Shown: one piece after another, positions 1 through 9,735 of the stretch | How the letters are laid out: each line of letters begins with the position of its first letter | How positions within the stretch are numbered: position 1 is the stretch's first letter | Source: Myoxocephalus aenaeus | Taxonomy: Eukaryota > Chordata > Actinopteri > Perciformes > Cottidae | Length of the DNA stretch: 64,000 nucleotides | Assembly: GCA_038501785.1 (NCBI GenBank) | Contig: JBAMJR010000040.1 | Location: 12,990,893-13,054,892, forward strand | Reading direction: 5' to 3' | Notes under the pieces: model-generated | Told to the model about the DNA's origin: nothing | What the model saw: the letters and a program-made list of their open reading frames with translations, nothing else | Database searches by the model: none | Position numbers and translations under genes: made by a program

Positions 1-144
1 GGAGATAAGTGCTGTGCTGCTGAGCGGCTCCTCACCTTTAACCCTTTGATGTCTGCATACCAGGGGCCTCTAGATCCCAACAGCCATGTGGCCCTCTGCT
101 CTGGCCCAGACTGTGAGATGCAGCACCTCCGAGCCTCGTTGTGA
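1..144 (+). CDS. Candidate 3' terminal coding exon (partial, unrecognised gene)
   Basis: Frame 1 is open from the first base to a TGA at 142-144, giving 47 residues that contain two Cys pairs (CC near the start, a C-x4-C near the end) and end in HLRASL. Composition looks protein-like and the stretch is GC-richer than its surroundings. No start or acceptor is visible because it enters from the window edge. I do not recognise the family. The competing candidate is the exon at 326-431; both cannot easily be the last exon of one transcript. It could also be chance open sequence. Confidence 0.28.
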   Translation, partial: GDKCCAAERLLTFNPLMSAYQGPLDPNSHVALCSGPDCEMQHLRASL

Positions 145-325
145 GGCTGAGACGCTGCTTCACACCTCCGTGTAAACGCGATCAGGCTGGTGGAGGAACA
201 CGCCTCCTTCCATGATCCACGGTGTCAACTGTTCTTACAGAAGCATCCAAAACACATCTACCAACGGGCCACGCCCTGTGGTTATATATATTATATTTTA
301 TATTTGTGATTTGTATTTGTTTTAG

Positions 326-431
326 TGCCCTGATTGAAGTTGATGTGCTAAATGAAAACATACACAGAGTGGCTGTTTTAAGAGCATTCCAGTCCTTTGC
401 TGGGCGATACATGGACGTGGACTACATGTGA
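326..431 (+). CDS. Candidate terminal exon (unrecognised gene)
   Basis: A T-rich tract ending in TTTTAG at 320-325 looks like a splice acceptor. From 326, in phase 2, about 34 residues are open to TGA 429-431; they run ALIEVDVLNENIHRVAVLRA, then a mixed charged/aromatic tail ending DVDYM. This amphipathic composition is more like real coding than the AT-rich flanks. An AATAAA at 1361 could be its poly(A) signal. No upstream exon is in the window, so the gene cannot be named. Confidence 0.35.
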
Positions 432-1056
432 GTCCTCATCCTTCATTAGGAGGAGTTCACTAAACCATTAGTACCCAACAGTACAAATCTTTTTATTTTA
501 GAATCAAGTTAGTCATTTTTTTAAATTCTAGAAACAATTTCATAAGTTGCTTAGCTGCCATGTCCAAAACACTAAAGCATAAACTGGAATGTTCAATGAG
601 CCACAGCAGTGGTGGAATGCTTCCGTACAATTCATAAAGAATCAAACCTTTCTTCACTATTTCCATGTTATGTTACTTTATACTTTGCTACCTTTTAGAG
701 GAAAATATTGTCCTTTTTATTGTCCTGTGTCTGATGATTTAAGAGAGCGTGTGAACCTCTGATACATTTTTATAGGGTTAACATTAGCACAATTGCATTA
801 TGGCTGCTTACACATTTAACACATTAATACACTTTTAAAACTCTGCAATGCTCGACGAGGACTTACACTAACACCGAGTAAACGGAGCCCGTCACACCTG
901 CCTCACGACCCCTAACCTGGCCCCTGACCTGGCCCCGGCCTCAGCAGGAGCAGAGCACTCGTCTTCGGTCTGTGCTGATTGTGCGAGGCTCATAACTAGG
1001 ATCACAATTCAAACTACACTTTAGTCAGTCGGAGTTCTGTCGAGGGATTTCCGTCA

Positions 1057-1097
<41 letters not shown>

Positions 1098-1480
1098 TAA
1101 TATATATTTAGCTCATAACCTGCTGTTGATTATCAAAGCTGGAGACTATTTTGAATTGGACTTACATTCATTCATACACAGTACATCTTATGAGGAGAAA
1201 ACTATACATCTGATAGAAGTAAATCTCTTTAGATGCATCACCACTGTACCTTTATTTGATGAAACCAGCGCTGTTGACCAAGACTTTAAGAAGTGAAAGA
1301 CAACCTGTTGCACCGCTCTCACTGTTTTATACGTTGAAGTGTGGACTTCCTTTTAACATGAATAAAACCCGGCAATCTGATCTGTGATGAGTTTTGTTTC
1401 ATTTGCTTTTTGAAAATAAAAACAAAGTGAAGACTTACCAATAAAATCTTTTCTTTAAATGCTCCTCTCCACTCGGAGGT
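432..1480. other. AT-rich non-coding stretch with poly(A)-like signals
   Basis: No gene seen. AATAAA-type hexamers occur at 1361-1366 and in the next 90 bases, compatible with the 3' end of a plus-strand transcript ending in the candidate exon at 326-431. Contains one trinucleotide microsatellite. Confidence 0.5.
1058..1095. repeat. (ATT)n microsatellite
   Basis: About twelve uninterrupted ATT units directly visible. Confidence 0.95.
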
Positions 1481-1850
1481 CCAGGTCGTGGAAGTCGCGG
1501 AGCTGTCCGGTTAATGAGCCATGTTGCTCCGCTGGGTGAGCTCAGAGGCTGCGGGCAGGGTGCTGCTGCTGCGGGCAGGGTGCTGCTGTGGGACGCCTCT
1601 CGCTCCGCTGGTCTGCTCTCACTGCCGCTGCCTCTTTATCTCCGCGCAGTCCCACTCCTACCGGCGCGTCACTCAGCCAGCCCACACGGAGCCGAGCCCA
1701 CACCCCCTCGACCCCCCAGCAGCAGGAGCATCGCTGCTCCATGAGCGCGTGTCAAGTGCTTGGTGCCATGTCGGTCTGATGGAAGGTGCGCACGCACTCC
1801 GTTTAATGATCCAAAAAGAGTTTGATACAACAATAGAAATATGAGTTCAC
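1480..1850. promoter_or_regulatory. GC-rich, CpG-containing patch (possible promoter)
   Basis: This stretch is clearly richer in G, C and CpG than either flank and carries two copies of a short CTGCTGCTG-containing duplication around 1558-1585. Short overlapping open frames exist in several frames on both strands but none has a recognisable domain. It may be a small CpG island; no TATA box or downstream gene could be tied to it. Confidence 0.3.
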
Positions 1851-2950
1851 AATGTCTAAGCTTTAGTACTAAAGGCCAGTGTGTCTGTCTGTCTGTGTGC
1901 GTGTTTGATATTTAATAATCCTCGAAGAGATCATATCCGGTCAGCTAGCTCAGGGCTCTCTGTGCACAGGAAACTATCAAATATAATCTTCGTAACATAA
2001 ACTAATTTGTAGTTGAACACATTCCCCAGGTGATTAAATATCACATAGACATACCACATTTTAATAATAACAACAATTATAATAAGGCTACATTAATATT
2101 GTCAGTGTTTTGATGCAAACAAAGTTTATCATTATCATAGTTATCATGAGGTGTCGCAATTGATTTACCTTTGTGGATGTGAACTATGAGAAGTTCATCA
2201 TTAATAAATCAGAGAAAAAAAAACTGTATTCTTATCCCTTTCATAATGCCCTGGGGGATCTGACCCCGCATTGGAATGGAAAGGGCCACATGTAGTCTTA
2301 TCAGGGTACACTAGTCCACATATACAAGCTATGCAGGATAGCATTGAAGTTCATGGTGTTCAGCAGCAACCGAGGAGGAAGGCCATGTTTCAGTGAACAA
2401 CATCTGCCACCTGGTGGAGAACGTGGTTGAGAACGTATTATGTTCTGTTTCCCTGTGGCATATTTCTTCATCAATATCTGTGTATTTGTGCTAGAAAGCA
2501 ATGACAACTATGACAACTTAAATCAGGATAAATCACGTTTGCTTGTTTTATTTACAGCGATCACTATATTTTGATTTGAGGTTCAGTTCCTCCCTCTAGT
2601 GGCCAGAGAGAAGCATTGACATGTGAATTCCTAAGCAAAGAAAAAGATAAAATACATGCAGAGGATTTATGTGTTGCAACATTATGCTGTGTTGCTGTTG
2701 ATATTTCTGTTTGGTGTTACTCTAATAAACTACTTTCTCAAACAATGTTCTGCATTTGGTAACACACATTCATTATATAACCTAGAATTGACACTTTTTG
2801 TAATTGGAGGACATACAACAAATCCTAAAACGGTTTAATGAACTACAAAGAATGTTATGCTTCAAGGACCAAAGAAATAAGTCAAGCAACAGGAGTCTGT
2901 AATGACGCCTTCCCGAGAATAGATATAGAATAGATTGATAGATCCCACAC
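1851..2950. other. AT-rich intergenic DNA, no gene seen
   Basis: I see only a short (GTCT)n-like tract near 1880 and scattered poly-A or poly-T runs. No open frame has coding character. Confidence 0.6.
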
Positions 2951-2954
2951 TAAT

Positions 2955-3230
2955 CCCCTACATTTAGAAAGGATTTTAGAAAGTCTCTACATTTTCCGTC
3001 GCAAACTAAAAACACAGCTTTTTCGACTACACCTTGAATAAGGAAGGTAGCGCCGTAGTAGCAGTTTAATAGCACTTATTTACTGATAGCACTTTGTAGT
3101 TTAACTTTATTGAAGAAATTGTACTTTCTTGATTCTTGTTGTTCTGAGTTTGTCCTCATGGTTGAATTGCACTTTTTGTAAGTCGCTTTGGATAAAAGTG
3201 TCAGCTAAATGAAATGTAATAGCCCAAATG
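2955..3230 (+). mobile_element. 3' end of an L2-like LINE
   Basis: The segment ends in the widespread fish LINE tail that reads AAGTCGCTTTGGATAAAAG, then CAGCTAAATGAAATGTAAT, with a short AAATGTAATAG repeat as the 3' terminus. Upstream, a frame resembling the C-terminal end of the ORF (KNTAFSTTP) is still visible. 5'-truncated and non-coding. The same tail occurs in antisense at about 51355. Confidence 0.65.
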
Positions 3231-3420
3231 TAATAGCCCAATACAAATTTGCCTCAGAGGGATTTACAATCTGTACACATAGACATCCCTGTACCGGGAC
3301 CTCACATCGGATCAGGAAAAAAGGTAGAAACCTTCAGGAGAGCAACAGAGGAGGATCCCTCTCCCCGGATGGACAGAAGCAATAGATGGCATGTGACCAG
3401 AATGAATAACGTAACAGAGT
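3231..3420 (-). mobile_element. Antisense LINE 3' tail fragment
   Basis: Reverse-complement match to the repeat at 26990-27296 (shared words include CAGGGATGT, GTACAGATTGTAAA and CAAATTTG). It abuts the LINE tail at 2955-3230 tail-to-tail. Confidence 0.6.
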
Positions 3421-3531
3421 TACAGCACTGTTAGCGTGTAATAATTATTGGATGCCTGGTGTAAGCGTCCGGAAGAACTTAGCCAAACAACTTCTCTCGT
3501 TCTCTGAATTTATTTTCCTTGATCACAAACA

Positions 3532-4015
3532 ATCATGGTCCATGCCTACTTATTACTTTATAAGTAATTAAAATAGTTGCAATAGCAGGGAGTCGTCCAG
3601 TCAACACGCAGGGAGACCGTCCAAAACACCCCGGAACAGCCGGAAGTTCGGCTCTTTAATACACGGTTTTCTGTCATGAACATCTAACATTTAATTGGCT
3701 CTAACCTTTCTAAGAGGAGAATCGTGTCCTCATCTTTTCTCACAAGGCTGGAACGTGCAACGACCAGTCTGCTTCCCTAATGTCAATATACTGATACACA
3801 GGTGTGAGTGTTGTAGTGCAAAGCGTGGAACCTTGAGGAACGTTTCTCACAGACAGTATTTGTTGAACTGACCTTGCACAACCTGAACATAACTCATAGA
3901 CATAAGAATAATGAAATGAAGAATATCTACAGAATATAATGATTTATATTATCAGCACATTCAATGAATATGACATACATTATTCATATAATGAGTAGTA
4001 GGCATGGACCATGAT
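3532..4015. mobile_element. Candidate inverted-repeat (MITE-like) element
   Basis: A perfect 19-bp inverted repeat, ATCATGGTCCATGCCTACT, sits at 3532-3550 and, reversed, at 3997-4015, continuing imperfectly inward for about 10 more bases. The 484-bp span has no coding potential. Target duplication is not clear. It lies about 55 bp before the heptamer minisatellite. Confidence 0.45.
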
Positions 4016-4070
4016 CCAGATAACCACGATCCATGAAGCAGAAGGAGTTAGAGAGGAGAGGCATCAGCAG

Positions 4071-5105
4071 GGCCATGGCAGGAGGCAGGAGGCAGGAGAC
4101 AGGAGACAGGAGGTAGGAGACAGGATGCAGGGGGCAGGAGGCAGGAGACAGGAGGCAGGATGCAGGGGCCAGGAGACAGGATGCAGGGGCCAGGATGCAG
4201 GAGGCGGGGGCCAGGAGGCAGGATGCAGGGGGCAGGAGGCAGGAGACAGGAGGCAGGATGCAGGGGCCAGGAGACAGGATGCAGGGGCCAGGATGCAGGA
4301 GGCAGGGGCCAGGAGGCAGGATGCAGGGGACAGGAGTCAGGAGACAGGAGGCAGGAGTCAGGAGACAGGAGGCAGGAGTCAGGAGACAGGATGCAGGGGC
4401 CAGGAGACAGGATACAGGGGCCAGGAGACAGGATGCAGGAGGCAGGGGCCAGGAGGCAGGATGCAGGGGGCAGCAGGCAGGGGCCAGGATGCAGGAGGCA
4501 GGATGCAGGAGACAGGATGCAGGGGGCAGGAGACAGGATGCAGGAGGCAGGAGGCAGGAGGCAGGAGGCAGGAGGCAGGATGCAGGGGGCAGGAGGCAGG
4601 AGGCAGGAGGCAGGGGCCAGGATGCAGGGGCCAGGATGCAGGAGACAGGATGCAGGAGACATTATGCAGGAGACAGGATGCAGGGGGCAGGAGACAGGAT
4701 GCAGGATGCAGGAGGCAGGAGGCAGGAGGCAGGATGCAGGAGGCAGGATGCAGGAGGCAGTGGTCAGGGGGCAGGATGCAGGAGGCAGGGGGCAGGAGGC
4801 AGGATGCAGGGGCCAGGATGCAGGGGCCAGGATGCAGGAGGCAGGGGCCATGAGGCAGGATGCAGGGGGCAGGAGGCAGGAGGCAGGGGCCAGGATGCAG
4901 GGGCCAGGATGCAGGGGCCAGGATGCGGGGGCAGGAGACAGGATGCAGGAGACAGGATGCAGGAGGCAGGATGCAGGAGGCAGGAGGCAGCGGGCAGTGG
5001 GCAGGAGACAGGATGCAGGAGGCAGGGGGCAGGAGGCAGGGTCAGGAGAGATGCAGGAGGCAGGGGGCAGGAGGCAGGGCAGGAGGCAGGAGGCAGGAGG
5101 CAGCA
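4071..5105 (+). repeat. Heptamer minisatellite (AGGAGGC family)
   Basis: About 148 consecutive 7-bp units, chiefly AGGAGGC, AGGATGC, AGGGGCC and AGGAGAC, with rare point changes and few indels. Because 7 is not a multiple of 3, all three plus frames encode the same rotating heptapeptide and stay open for about 280-320 codons; the minus strand stays open for 352. These frames are a by-product of the repeat and not genes. The plus strand is strongly purine-rich. Confidence 0.95.
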
Positions 5106-5146
5106 CTGTAAAAAGAGTATTTCAGTAGTAGTTGAAGTAACGTTAG

Positions 5147-5457
5147 GGTGACCAGATTTGAGTTTGTGAAAAAGAGGACAGTTCGTTGCGGGGGCGGTAG
5201 CAGTAGTGTGTAGCATGCCATGAACTTACATTTACGTTGAGATCGGTCGACCAATGACAGTTCTCTCTACAGTCAGAGCTTGCGCAAGAAGGTGGAACGT
5301 GAGGGAGATACCATTTCCAAAACTTGTAAGGGGGTAATAACTATTTTCCCGGACGTAGCAAAATCCCGGACGTTTTTGGAATCCCTGCCGGACGCTTTTT
5401 TTAGGTCTCGAAAAGAGGACATGTCCTGGAAAAAGAGGACGTCTTAGGGCATGGAGC
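5147..5457. mobile_element. MITE-like repeat with AAAGAGGAC ends
   Basis: It starts with GGTGACCAGATTTGAG followed by AAAAAGAGGAC and ends with two AAAGAGGAC-type motifs around GGACATGTCC. These are hallmarks of a dispersed fish element whose other ends begin GGGTGACCAGAC (see 33706). No open reading frame. Confidence 0.5.
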
Positions 5458-5460
5458 AAA

Positions 5461-6020
5461 GTTGAACAAATTTAACTCATTAATCGCATTATGCGCCAAA
5501 TTCAATAATGAAGTAAAAACTAGTGTATTGCGTGCTTTTATTTTAAAGTAATGTTATCAGAACAATATAACAGGCCCTCTGGAGCAACAGCAAGTTAACA
5601 ACAGTATATAAATAAAAAATATATGCTAGGGAAGACAAAAAATATGTATTTTATTTTTGTAATGCCTGGTATATGACTGGTCATTCAATTACATATTGTA
5701 TTTATTTTCAGATGTTATAGACTATTTTATTCTAATGTAAAACAGCTTAATAGCATGCTGAAGAAGAAACATTTGTCTTTTATCAGGGAACAACATAAAC
5801 GTCTGTTCATTTGAAAAATGCTTTCAATGTATATATGGGCACGTGTGTATTGCTTTAAGACAGACTTGAAACATTTACTTATGCCTTAAAGTATGTTCAG
5901 AGAGGGCTGGCTACATTTGATGAAATGGACTTCTGTTTAAATGATTGGCGACAAGGTTTCCCCAAATTATTTTGATATGCCCAGTAAAGCCCATCTCTTT
6001 GTTTTTCCCAGTGTTGCGCT
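5461..6020. other. AT-rich non-coding DNA
   Basis: No gene recognised. The last 25 bases before 6009 are a good pyrimidine tract plus CAG and may have been the acceptor of the zinc-finger gene that follows. Confidence 0.5.
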
Positions 6021-6021
6021 T

Positions 6022-7625
6022 CATGTGGAGATGCAAGGACTGTGGAAGGGAGTTTACAAGAAGATCTGAACTGCTCAAGCACTACAAACTGAATCATAGG
6101 CATTACGGACAGGGCCATTCATATCCATGCACTTATTCAAATTGTACATGTAGCTTCAAAACTTGGAATGCCCTACTGAGCCATTTATCAAGAAATCACC
6201 CTGCCTGGAGTAGTCACCAGAGCCATATCCACGTTCACATGCCATATTTGTGGTCATAATCAACTCTCCACAGAAAGGGAATATTTTCAACACATCTTTC
6301 AACATCTTAAAAAAAAGGAGACTGTAACGTGTGTGTTCCAAAACTGTAACTATAAAACCAAAATCTATGATGCAGTGAATATCTTTAAGCCTGGGATAAA
6401 TTCTGTTGAAGAATCTTATGCCAATGTTACCAGTGATATTTCTGATGGGGGAAGTATATAGAGCAATGCCATTTTAATTTCTGCTTTTGACAATGGGGGT
6501 TCTCAAAACTTGGAGAAGGATATTGAGGTTAAACTTGCTTCAGTCCTGCTTAAGTTAGAAAACATCTTTCTTGTGTCTAATGCAGCTGTAGATGAGCTTT
6601 TGCAGGAGTTAAACTATTTGATTGGTTCGCTGTCTGTGCCGATTACTCAAAAGACTATTAGCCAAGTATTGCAAGATAATGGATGCCAGTTTGACCAGTC
6701 AGTTGTTGAAAAGCTAGCCAGTGCACTCTGTGAGACAAACCCTGTTATAAAAGCAATTGGTGATAAAGGTCCACTTTCCAGTGCTTGGGGGCGAAAGGTT
6801 TACTATAAGAGCCACTTTAATGTAGTGGAACCCGTAGAATATATACTTGACCGAAAGAATAGTAAGTCATTCCAATTTATTTCATTTTTAAAGTCTTTGC
6901 AGCAAATTCTTGACTGCCAGACAATCTTGGATCAGGCTAGTAATTTGAGAACTGTAGATAAGTATCCACAGATAACTGGTGTGTCCATATACAAATCTTT
7001 CTTTGATGGTGCCTTCTTCAAAGAAAATGGATTGTTGTCTAAGCAGGAAAGCATTTCATTGATATTATACACTGACAAATTTGAAATATGTAATCCCCTT
7101 GTTACATCCAGGAGGTAGCATACAATTAGTGGTTTGTATTGGATTCTGGGTAATTTGCCACCAGGCTGTCACTCAGCTTTGTCCTCCATCTATTTGGCTG
7201 CTTTAATCAAAAGTAATGATCTGAAGTGCTATGGGTATGAGAAAGTGTTAGAACCTGTAATTAATGAGCTTGTTATTTTGGAACAGAGTGGGATATTTTT
7301 GACAAAGTTGGGCAGACAAGTTAAAGGCACGGTTCAGTGTGTGGTCGCTGACAACCTTGGTGCACACAGTATAGCTGGATTTGTTGAAAGTTTCTCAGGG
7401 TCATACGTATGTAGATTTTGCACTGCAGAGAGTCTTTACCTTGAGAACCAAAGACATTCGTCAAGATCATTTAAGAATTCTTGAGCGAAACAAATTGGCC
7501 AATTGTTATGGTGTGAAATCTAATTGTATTTTGTCAAAGTACCTTTCATATTTTGACGTTACCACTGGGTTTCCTCCAGATATTGTGCACAATCTTTTTG
7601 AAGGAATTGTTCTTTTTGAAGCAAT
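6022..7625 (+). pseudogene. Decayed zinc-finger, transposase-like gene
   Basis: The frame opens with C2H2 fingers (MWRCKDCGREF, then H-x4-H; a second YPCTYSNC finger; a third FTCHICGH finger after a frameshift near 6215-6235; a fourth with CVFQNC). It continues through a helical region, then a conserved core containing GLYWILGN, VVADNLGAHS, a CRFC motif and FPPDIVHNLFEGIV. The core resembles a multicopy fish family of unknown function; the D-x-x-H-N motif is reminiscent of CACTA-type transposases, but that link is my inference. Breaks seen: frameshift near 6215-6235, TAG at 6459-6461, TAG at 7116-7118, frameshift near 7430-7445, and truncation where the tandem repeat begins. Not functional. 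The lack of introns across about 1.6 kb fits a mobile or retroposed origin. Confidence 0.75.
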
Positions 7626-7629
7626 ATAT

Positions 7630-8010
7630 TCCACAAGTTGTTGCATTACAATGTAATGCAACAACATATTCCACAAGTTTTCAACAAAGTGCAATGTCAT
7701 GATTACATTGCACTTTGTTGAAAACTTGTGGGATATGTTGTTGCATTACAATGCACCTTGTTGAAAACTTGTGGAATATGTTGTTGCATTAAAATGCACC
7801 TTGTTGAAAATGTGGAATGTTGTTACATTGCACTTTGTTGAAAACTTGTGGAATATACAGTATTGTTGCATTACATTGCACTTTGTTGAAAACTTGTGGA
7901 ATATGTTGTTGCATTACATTGCACTTTGTTGAAAACTTGTGGAATATGTTGTTGCATTACAATGCACTTTGTTGAAAATGTGGAATGTTACATTGAACTT
8001 TGTTGAAAAC
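7630..8010 (+). repeat. Tandem repeat of about 43 bp with an inverted head
   Basis: Seven to eight degenerate units built from ACTTGTGGAATATG, TTGTTGCATTACA and TTGCACTTTGTTGAAA follow each other. The first unit is inverted, so 7652-7697 and 7705-7750 form a near-perfect 46-bp stem. The zinc-finger pseudogene is cut off at this repeat. Confidence 0.8.
7652..7750. repeat. 46-bp inverted repeat (hairpin)
   Basis: Arms 7652-7697 and 7705-7750 pair with only single differences around a 7-base spacer. A second, smaller palindrome with 13-bp arms overlaps its left end (7637-7649 with 7653-7665). Confidence 0.85.
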
Positions 8011-8280
8011 ATATTTGTTTCTGAAAAAACAATGTACAATGTAAAAACATGTAAAGTAAATAGTATATATACTATATAAATAGTATATACATTTATATAA
8101 TAAAGTTTAAAAGACATCGTAATGCAAACTATTGATTTAAAACAATCAAATTATGACATACATCTGACTTAAAGCAATTGTGTTAATCTAACTTGTTAAC
8201 TTAATTTGAGAAAACTTAATTCATTTGTGTGTTACCAATTGAAGTAATTCAATTGAGTTGGTCCAACTATCCTTTTTTTT
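8011..8280. other. AT-rich DNA, no gene seen
   Basis: Low-complexity A/T with no coding character. Confidence 0.6.
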
Positions 8281-8283
8281 ACA

Positions 8284-8315
8284 GTGAGGATGCAGGAGCC
8301 AGGATGCAGGAGGCA
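8284..8315 (+). repeat. Short echo of the heptamer minisatellite
   Basis: Four units (AGGATGC, AGGAGCC, AGGATGC, AGGAGGC) match the array at 4071-5105, 3.2 kb away and in the same orientation. Confidence 0.75.
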
Positions 8316-8499
8316 TTTCTTAAAGTATATCTTAAAACATTACTAACATACCCATGATGGACATTGAAGGAGTAATTGCTCTCCACTCTACAGGTACAGA
8401 GGTGATCTTCCATGGACTGTTCAATGACATTTCTGCCAGACCCACGCTCTAGGGACTGTATCGGCAAAGTGGTAGTGATCGGTTGGTCCACCCTCTGGC

Positions 8500-8735
8500 C
8501 AACGGTGTGTCAGTGGTAAAGCAGGGTCGGTGGTTCGATGTGTCCTTGGGCAAGACACTTACCCTTAAATCGCTCCTGTAGGCTGTTCCTGCAGTGTAAG
8601 AATGGTCATGAGTGTTAGTTACTCCTGATGGGCAGGTGGTATCTACATGGTAGCTCCTCCCATCAGTGTATGATTAAAGAGCTTTGAGTGGTCGGAAGAC
8701 TATAAAAGATCTATACAAGTACAGACCATTTACCC
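8500..8735 (+). mobile_element. tRNA-derived SINE
   Basis: A tRNA-like A box (GTGTGTCAGTGGTAAAGC) and B box (GGTTCGATGTG) are followed by the common fish sequence CTTGGGCAAGACACTTACCC and a 3' part reading TTTGAGTGGTCGGAAGACTA. The same family lies antisense at 39441-39690. Confidence 0.7.
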
Positions 8736-9097
8736 TTTTGGTCCAGATTGAAATTGCCATAGTGTTTTCTACACTTTTAGTCCTCAGAGATTCGGGTATT
8801 TCAAATCTTAGGAGCGATGCAAAGACAGAGAAACTGAGGAAAATGAAGCTAGCGTGAGTTCAGACAGGAAGGCAATCCCCTCACGCCAGGTGTTGGCCTC
8901 TCACTCATACTGTCCCTCACCAGCAGCACACATTCCATACCGGATGTCCCTGTCAGACTGTCAACACAGCAGCTGGGCGCACCCAGCCAATAGCGCAGAG
9001 TCACGCCCTCTTCACTGTCCTATCAGCTTGTTGCCATCTCCTTTAAATGTTCTCTATCCCCGCCTCTAGCGTCCTGCTGCTGTCACATGTGACCCGC
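8736..9097. other. Intergenic DNA, nothing recognised
   Basis: No coding or structural feature found. Confidence 0.5.
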
Positions 9098-9263
9098 CAA
9101 CCCTGTCTCCTAAAAATTACGTTCCCCCAGAACTAATACGCATTTTCAATTACGTTTGATCAGAAACGTATCTCCTCCCTGATTATGTTTGTGTTTGACG
9201 TATTACAAATACGTTTATAATCGTGTGTTTGTGTTATTGTTATTGTTTTCTTGTTTTATTTAA

Positions 9264-9579
9264 CTCTTCCTCAACAGCGCCAGCGAGGCTGCGTGTTGAC
9301 ACTGTCTACCTATATACCACCTGAGTAAAGTTATGTTTTCACAAGAGATATGAAGAATTTCCAAAAATCGAGATTCCATTTTTCAGCTTTAGAGTCATAT
9401 TTTCTCTTTACATTTTGCCTTATGACAATGGTGCCTCATTATATAGAGCTGAGATTGTTCTGCAATGTATGATGTAAAACATGGGTATGTATCTTATATG
9501 CAAGTGCCTTAAAAGGTGAATTTAAGAAATTATGTAAAATCGAGAAAATCAACTGAAAATTACCTCAGTGTTGGAAGAG
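9264..9579. mobile_element. Nested piggyBac-like MITE
   Basis: TTAA lies at 9260-9263 and 9580-9583, and just inside are inverted ends CTCTTCC...AACA and TGTTGGAAGAG. The right two thirds match the 3' subterminal part of the larger elements ending at 18790 and 63221 (shared words: GAGTAAAGTTATGTTTTCAC, CAATGGTGCCTCATTATATA). It sits inside the 9098-9731 MITE. Confidence 0.75.
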
Positions 9580-9632
9580 TTAAGCATATTTGTTTTTAAA
9601 GGATTCCCTCAGTAGCGGCAAGCGAAGAGGGG
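9580..9632 (+). other. 28S rRNA-like segment inside a MITE
   Basis: TTAAGCATATT followed after 7 bases by AAGGATTCCCTCAGTAGCGG and then CAAGCGAAGAGGG matches, in the right order, two neighbouring blocks of the conserved 5' part of vertebrate 28S rRNA (D1 flank), with one visible substitution in the second block and a deletion of roughly 20-25 bases between them. It is a fragment and cannot be a functional rRNA gene. Confidence 0.7.
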
Positions 9633-9735
9633 CGGGGTGAGGCATACAGAAATGTTGTAATATGTCAAACAAAACGTAATTCAGAATGCATATTAGTTCT
9701 GGAGGAACGTAATTTTTAGGAGAAAGGGTTGCCGC

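Larger units (their letters stand above)
9098..9731. mobile_element. 634-bp MITE with about 50-bp terminal inverted repeats
   Basis: The left end CAACCCTGTCTCCTAAAAAT and the right end, read in reverse complement, match at about 46 of 51 positions. A CCGC direct repeat (9094-9097 and 9732-9735) may be the target duplication. No coding sequence. It holds a nested TTAA-flanked MITE (9264-9579) and a 28S rRNA-like segment (9580-9632). Confidence 0.8.

Noticed and set aside
4011..5254. Several 280-352-codon open frames on both strands
   Set aside because: They are generated by the 7-bp repeat, which encodes the same rotating heptapeptide in every forward frame. No promoter, splice site or non-repeat domain.
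9580..9632. A functional 28S rRNA gene
   Set aside because: Only about 45 bases in two blocks match, inside a transposon.
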